From positions 5,768,001-5,828,000 of the forward strand of contig NC_079878.1 of the NCBI RefSeq assembly GCF_029227915.1: a stretch of 60,000 bases of DNA. Direction: 5' to 3'. How positions within the stretch are numbered: the stretch's first letter is position 1; every line of letters starts with the position of its first letter. The position numbers were made by a program, and so were the translations under genes. Source of the stretch: Hydractinia symbiolongicarpus (taxonomy: Eukaryota; Cnidaria; Hydrozoa; Anthoathecata; Hydractiniidae). Below are positions 55,901 to 60,000 of this stretch, piece by piece. Below the pieces are notes generated by a model. The model searched no databases, had not been told where the DNA came from, and was given only the letters and a program-made list of their open reading frames with translations.

Positions 55901-57400
55901 TTAACTTTTCTATTCAATGCTTTAAGTAACTCTACTATCAATTTTAAGGTTTTTTAAGCAAGTCAATTATTGGGCTATATTATATGTAGCTTATTACTTA
56001 TACTTCTTTAATCTTATTTTAGGCCAAATGGCGACATTTTAATTGATAAGTTAGACTTAGAAAGTGGATCTAACTGGGAGCCACGAACAGGTGTGTTTGG
56101 AGATAATATTTAACGTTTTAAATATCTCATTTTTAATCATTTTTAAGTTTTTAACAAAGCTGATTAATCTAATCTTTGAAGATCCTCCGACTTGAAAAAT
56201 CTTCATTTTTTGTGGATACCTACTTAACCCTTCTACCCAATTATGTGTACTCTATTCCCTTATCAGTCTCCCATGAGGGTGTTGGACAAAATTCCACGCA
56301 AGTATTTTTAAACGCCATCGGAAGAAACATCGAACACTGTGTCATGATCGGATAGACATTACAGATAGGAATGATTTCTTAACAATTTACGCCCTTTTTT
56401 TACTTTCACACGCAACGTTTTTATATTATATTTTACATTTTGCGATACATTTTTAGATTGCACGCCAATTGATGTCAAGACTTTTTCACAACTGGAGAAA
56501 GACGTTGTTATGATAGCGTTCGATAGTAAGTATAGTGTGTGTGGCCACACATTCCATGGTGAATCTCACCGAGTGATAATCAAATATAATGTTTTCCTGT
56601 GTTTTTTCTTCATCTATTTTTTAGGAAGAGTTATTTTTACAGACATTGACGGTAAAAAATTACGAGTACGAAATCGGTTAACAGAATTGAATTTTGATTA
56701 CGATTTAACTTCGGCCGGTGAGATATTCAAATTGAGTTCAATTTTTACATAACGTTGAGCGCTTAGAGAACTGCAAATGACTCATTTTACTATTGTCTCT
56801 TAACTTTTTCGTTCTCTTTTTATTTTATTTTTATTATTTTTTTTATTATTATTTATTGTACGCAATGAATTAATAGTCATGTAAAGTGCTGTGCCGAAAG
56901 CTGATGTCACCAGTAGGAATATGAAGATTCAAGTTAATTATGACATCCAAACAATTCCAACGTTTTCCAGTTGTTTCATTCATAACCGTTGTTGCTAATT
57001 TATTTTTAGTTTGTCTACCTGGAACTGTAATGACATTTAACACGAATGGAATTCAAGGGAAGAGTTTAGTTGATAGTTCTGTGACAGCTCAATTTACTGA
57101 CAGCGCAAGACAGTACAAATTATTAGGTTCAGACAGGTAGGTGAACTTAAAAGCTAACCCTGCGCGTACTTAATTGTAGTGGTATATTTCCCAAAAGCAC
57201 CAAATTGAGAAAATTTAAAATTTGAAATTTTACACGGCTACCAGTTATATCAAAAGCATGCATAACTGAATGTTTTATTTTATTTTTCTTACCGATAGTT
57301 TTTCTTTCACTATTTTTTAACGCGTTTTAGAATTGTTGTTATTGAAAGCAAAGTCCAAACAGAGAATTATTCCAATCTATACATCTTGGCGAGTGGTTAA
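43951..57400 (+). CDS. MAP4K3/5-like: MAP4K3/MAP4K5-like Ste20 (GCK-I) protein kinase, complete, 30 exons
   Basis: Serine/threonine kinase of the germinal centre kinase I group. Family members act upstream of JNK and TOR signalling. Exons, all with GT-AG borders and matching phase: 43951-44058, 44663-44720, 44969-45059, 46374-46438, 46508-46563, 46847-46937, 47191-47263, 47654-47705, 48115-48194, 48285-48347, 48788-48869, 49380-49532, 51032-51092, 51378-51430, 51542-51561, 51640-51681, 52015-52090, 52309-52491, 52635-52667, 52745-52826, 52941-53020, 53225-53367, 53943-54001, 54577-54680, 55098-55195, 56023-56090, 56457-56525, 56625-56717, 57010-57136, 57331-57400. They sum to 2433 nt, i.e. 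810 aa plus TAA; the human paralogues are about 850-890 aa. The end NLYILASG* resembles the family C-terminus NLYILAGHE. The start ATG precedes MAAPRSTK and the first kinase strand directly. Which paralogue it represents, and whether it is the single ancestor of both, cannot be told here. Confidence 0.95.
45294..45480 (+). repeat. Intronic minisatellite, 32-bp unit, about 5.8 copies
   Basis: Perfect or near-perfect copies of a 32-bp unit built from GCTTGTTGTCAAATGA plus GTTGTTGATCAAATGA, itself a diverged 16-bp doublet. It lies in intron 3 of the MAP4K gene. Confidence 0.95.
47491..47569 (+). repeat. Intronic 20-bp tandem repeat, about 4 copies
   Basis: Unit GAGRCATCACTCATAGTGAT, in intron 7 of the MAP4K gene. 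Each unit holds the small inverted repeat ATCAC/GTGAT, so single-stranded DNA or RNA could form short hairpins. Confidence 0.9.
48681..48730 (+). repeat. (GTT)n microsatellite in intron 10
   Basis: A GTT/GTGTT-rich run about 60-100 bases before the exon 11 acceptor of the MAP4K gene. It opens spurious frames on both strands (poly-Val, poly-Thr), which are not genes. Confidence 0.9.
49897..51021 (+). repeat. Intronic minisatellite, 41-bp unit, about 27 copies
   Basis: Fills about three quarters of intron 12 (49533-51031) and stops some ten bases before the exon 13 acceptor. The unit reads TTGGTTACTGATTTTAAAAA then TTAAGGACTTTTAATAACTTA. Copies differ at a few fixed places: TTACTG or TCACTG, CTTTTAAT or CTTGTAAT, and one-base length changes in the T run. 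Confidence 0.97.
51032..52667 (+). other. Linker exons (13-19) of the MAP4K gene: charged and proline-rich
   Basis: Residues about 325-480, seven small exons. The first is almost entirely lysine-rich ([14 protein letters not shown]). Later ones carry proline motifs, [16 protein letters not shown] and PPPLPPRVP, which look like SH3-binding sites as known in MAP4K linkers. Exons 15 and 19 are only 20 and 33 nt. Exon 19 is in phase 0 and could be skipped without a frameshift; exon 15 cannot, since its length is not a multiple of three. This part is poorly conserved across the family, so the exon chain rests on splice sites and phase. Every junction closes in frame. Confidence 0.85.
54200..54540. 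mobile_element. Possible DNA-transposon remnant in intron 23
   Basis: Between exons 23 and 24 are relatively G/C-rich pieces such as GGGAGCGCCTAATCGAAATG near 54285 and, inverted in character, GGGCGCTAATTGACGC near 54505. Such GGCGC/CTAAT motifs are often seen at transposon ends. No open frame or target duplication is visible, so this is a weak call. Confidence 0.3.
55600..55748 (-). mobile_element. Solo end of a pogo/Tigger-like element in intron 25
   Basis: Read on the minus strand from about 55748 it begins CAGTCTACTCTCAATTAACA next to TA. This matches the CAGTNNACTCTC ends typical of pogo/Tigger elements and is similar to the MITE at 11707-11886. Internal repeats of TGTCCGTTA-type motifs follow. 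The opposite end was not found. Confidence 0.45.
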
Positions 57401-57740
57401 TGTCACTGCAACAACACTATGGGCATGTTTTCAAGCTAGTTTTAAATGCTCGTGTAAAAGCACTGAATATCCAAGATGGCGACGCAACTACGACATCCGT
57501 TTGTTGGTTTTGGCCGAACGTGCCGTGGTTGGTTTTGGCCGAACAATCCAACAAGTTTAATACTTTATGTCGACAAATGACACGGCTCATTCATTGATTG
57601 GCTGATAGTATTTCTCATAGTATGTTTGAATGTCGGTGTACGTAATAATAGCATAAAATATTTTGAAGTTGCTTGATAAATAGGCATATATATATATATA
57701 TTTTTTTTAACAAAAAAAAACCCGCAACTATTAAGCTTTT

Positions 57741-57746
57741 AATAAA
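57741..57746 (+). terminator. Candidate polyadenylation signal for the MAP4K gene
   Basis: AATAAA about 340 bases after the stop codon, followed by T-rich sequence. A second AATAAA lies at 58221-58226. Either could end the transcript; without RNA evidence the choice is open. Confidence 0.5.
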
Positions 57747-57759
57747 CGACATCTTTATT

Positions 57760-59755
57760 TAAATTTAAAGACCTGCACTCATCCCTGCACTCAAAAGATT
57801 CAAAGGGTACTATCCTTAAAGCCGCACAGGGTTTGATAGATCTAGTACTTTTGCTGCACGACAAACGGATTCGCATTAGTTTGTTCAACTGCAACAAATG
57901 TTTCAAAGCACTGTAAGATGTTAAATGACATATTTTAACTGATGTTTTGAAAGTCAGATGATTTTGCAACTAAAAAGGGTGTTTTAAATCACCTGCATAT
58001 AGTATATATATAAAAAATAGATTCACCTGCGATACAAACTGTAATCGATCTTTTTTTTAGTTTTAAAATTTTCACTAATTTTTAAAAATCCTATTTTCAC
58101 TTTTTCTTTTTTTTCTTCCTGTTGTTGATTATTATTAATTTATTTTATACACTAATGGAAATATTTATTTTTTGTGACTTAGTTTTTTAACTTTTATTAG
58201 AAATGCACCACATTAATTTCAATAAAGTCCTGTAACACTAGCGCAATTAAGTTGCTTGTATATAATCTATACATTTTTAAAGCTTGCTGGATTTTAAAGC
58301 CAAAAAGATTTCTAGTGAAAGATTCATCTCAAATAACGTCCTAGAAGCTAAAAAGATTTCGTTATAGTTTACCCTGACCTTATAGGTTGTTTTAATTGCC
58401 TATCAAAAGCTGTTAGTCGTTCGACAAAAAAACAACAACGTACACGGAGATCGCACTCCTTCTTTGTTCTGTTATTACACAATCTTAAATCAAGCGGACA
58501 TACTTATTTTTTTACATTTAGCTGACTTTTTAGCCTGGCAAATTTCAACTTGTTTTTTAGTAGACAAAAATTTAAAAAAGATAAATCACCAACATAATTT
58601 TTTCGTTTACTTTTATTTTGTTACATCTTCGCATCCATTCTTGGCATCCAAACTTAAATATAATAGACGGTAAAGGTTTAGGATCTTAGGGTACTTCTTC
58701 TGTTTCGCTAAATGAATACTCTCCTGGTTACCGCGAACATATTCGAGAGTTTTAATTTAGTGGGAGAAAATTTTTGCGGTTTGTACTAATAAAAACTGAA
58801 ATTTGATGTGAAATTATTAAACAAATTTTTTATTCTAGTTGCGGCATCATTGCGGTCACACATGACGGCACTATTTACTTTGTAGTCTAAAACTTCGTTT
58901 TAAAAAAAATTGTCAAAAACATCTTGTCTGACCCAAACCCAGTACCATATCCCCCCTCCCTAAGAAGCGGTACGAAGAAGTTAAGGTTAATCTTCTTTAC
59001 TATTCGAATTTTGAATTTCCTAAAGTAACATCATCGCATTAATTCTCTCACAATTTCTCTTTTTATACAAGTCGTTATCAAGGGCGTGGTTTCCTCTAAC
59101 CGCGTCGACTTCTTGTAAATACTCGAAGCGGACGCAGAGTAAAAACAAAAGAAGCATGACAGACAATTCAGAGCTAGCGCGTGTAAACAATGCACAGTAA
59201 ACTAACAAAACACGATCAAAACAAGAAAAGTTATTCATAAATCTTTCTATTTTTTATATATATATACATTATCTCAATATATCATCTATTTCTTACGACT
59301 GAAAATAAAAACACATAACAAAAAAACAAACAAGATAAAAGCAAAACACAGAAAAAAGCAAACACGAAATCAACGTTAACAAAAGAATGTGAAAACTTGC
59401 ACCCTCGAGCAACTTTACTGCGAAAGAATTAAATCCCAAATAAATGTGAGCGAGTCATCATGCCAAAAAATTTTCATATTTATCGACGAAAAATCAGAAT
59501 ATTTTCCCATATAGTTTTGCAAAACTAAAATTGAAGAGATTTTGGGAATTTTAAGGCGTGATAAGCCTGCTTTCAGGAATTTTTCGTTCTTACAATACGT
59601 ATTTGCGAAACAAATGCCTTTCCGTACTGATAGGAATACTAGTCCCAATATCTTGTATGATAAAACTTATCCTAAAAATAACGTTTAAACAGTGAGAAAA
59701 AATAAACACGTGAAATAAAAAAAGAACTTTTCATAAAACTAATCGGTTAAAGATG
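57760..59755. other. Intergenic region between convergent genes
   Basis: Holds the likely 3' ends of the MAP4K gene and of the minus-strand gene at the right edge. Contains a short (TA)n run just upstream near 57690 and otherwise AT-rich sequence. No convincing exon. Confidence 0.6.
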
Positions 59756-60000
59756 TCACCTTGCCGGTCGTTCGCGCACTTTTCCATTCTCAATCAATTT
59801 CATGGAAATCTTGTAAAAGTAGTTCGATCGATAACACACCCATTTGTCCGGTACACGTCCGTCAGATAATAAAATCTCCTCCACAGAGACTCCAGAGGCT
59901 AACTGTTGAGCAACAGTAAATTCTACATAAGAATAAGGCTGAAAATCATCTCGTATTTCCAATGGAAACGGTAATTCTAAACAACATTGAAACTTGTGTA
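59756..60000 (-). CDS. Unidentified gene, C-terminal exon (partial at right edge)
   Basis: An open minus-strand frame of about 80 codons enters from the right edge and ends at TGA (59758-59756). Its make-up looks coding: balanced amino acids such as FPLEIRDDFQPYSYVEF and SDGRVPDKWVCYRSNYF, with local G/C above the surroundings. The last bases, AAG followed by GTGACA, would also make a good splice donor, so the frame may continue in an exon I could not find. It is convergent with the MAP4K gene. I do not recognise the family. Confidence 0.6.
   Translation of the reverse strand, partial: HKFQCCLELPFPLEIRDDFQPYSYVEFTVAQQLASGVSVEEILLSDGRVPDKWVCYRSNYFYKISMKLIENGKVRERPAR

Larger units (their letters stand above)
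52745..57400 (+). other. Citron homology (CNH) domain exons (20-30) of the MAP4K gene
   Basis: Residues about 481-810. It opens with a Cys-rich segment around [17 protein letters not shown], followed by [15 protein letters not shown], the typical first beta-propeller strands of a CNH domain. Other recognisable segments are [55 protein letters not shown] and the terminal SNLYILAS. In the family this domain binds Rab/Rho-type small GTPases and regulators. All eleven exons join in phase, the last ending in TAA at 57398-57400. Confidence 0.9.

Noticed and set aside
58839-58890. Possible extra last exon (acceptor TTCTAG, then CGIIAVTHDGTIYFVV and stop)
   Set aside because: The kinase gene already ends with the family-typical NLYILAS and a stop at 57400, and no donor of fitting phase stands before it. 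Probably chance.
59020-59238. 72-codon minus-strand ORF MNNFSCFDRVLLVYCALF...
   Set aside because: It lies in likely 3' flanking DNA, shows no domain, and no splice sites tie it to the neighbouring exon.

Overview
This is a strongly AT-rich animal (metazoan) nuclear window. One many-exon gene occupies the right quarter, and the rest is transposon-rich intergenic DNA. Long A/T-rich introns with GT-AG borders, tRNA-like SINEs, non-LTR reverse transcriptase debris, a retroelement tail of a kind common in cnidarian genomes, and a MAP4K3/5-type kinase together point to a cnidarian, perhaps a hydrozoan. The species call is inference.

Layout. 0-12 kb: a hairpin-bearing dispersed repeat in two pairs (538-780 and 6056-6400), an isolated minus-strand ORF (690-1118), a composite repeat with a 10-bp-period minisatellite (3600-4525), 82-bp and 103-bp tandem repeats, a frameshifted three-exon minus-strand gene remnant (7857-6584) and a degenerate satellite (10.0-11.16 kb). 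11.7-20.6 kb: a dense cluster of DNA-transposon relics. It holds a pogo/Tigger-like MITE, a retroelement-tail pseudogene, a 213-bp MITE, a 1.49-kb THAP-domain element, a Harbinger-like MITE with TAA target duplications, a 129-bp foldback, a SAP-domain first exon and two further copies of the composite repeat. 20.6-31.3 kb: mostly non-coding, with a second THAP-family copy, a SINE and a nested TIR element. 31.3-37 kb: a degenerate 130-150-bp satellite running straight into a 3.3-kb satellite of 78/88/91-bp units. 37.3-38.8 kb: a complete-ended transposon with a 5-bp target duplication, inverted arrays of an 11-bp motif at about 21-bp spacing, and a DDE integrase-like pseudogene whose catalytic Glu codon is now TAA. 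39-43 kb: a split SINE, a 53-bp tandem repeat and a dead LINE reverse transcriptase.

43.95-57.4 kb: a complete MAP4K3/5-type (germinal centre kinase-like) gene on the + strand. I joined 30 exons at GT-AG sites with matching phase, giving a 2433-nt CDS (810 aa): kinase domain, lysine-rich and proline-rich linker, citron-homology domain. Several introns carry tandem arrays, including about 27 copies of a 41-bp unit. At the right edge the last exon of an unidentified minus-strand gene runs out of the window, convergent with the kinase gene.

The most notable item outside the kinase gene is the 37333-38840 element, which resembles the little-studied eukaryotic IS3-like (IS3EU) or other integrase-type transposons.
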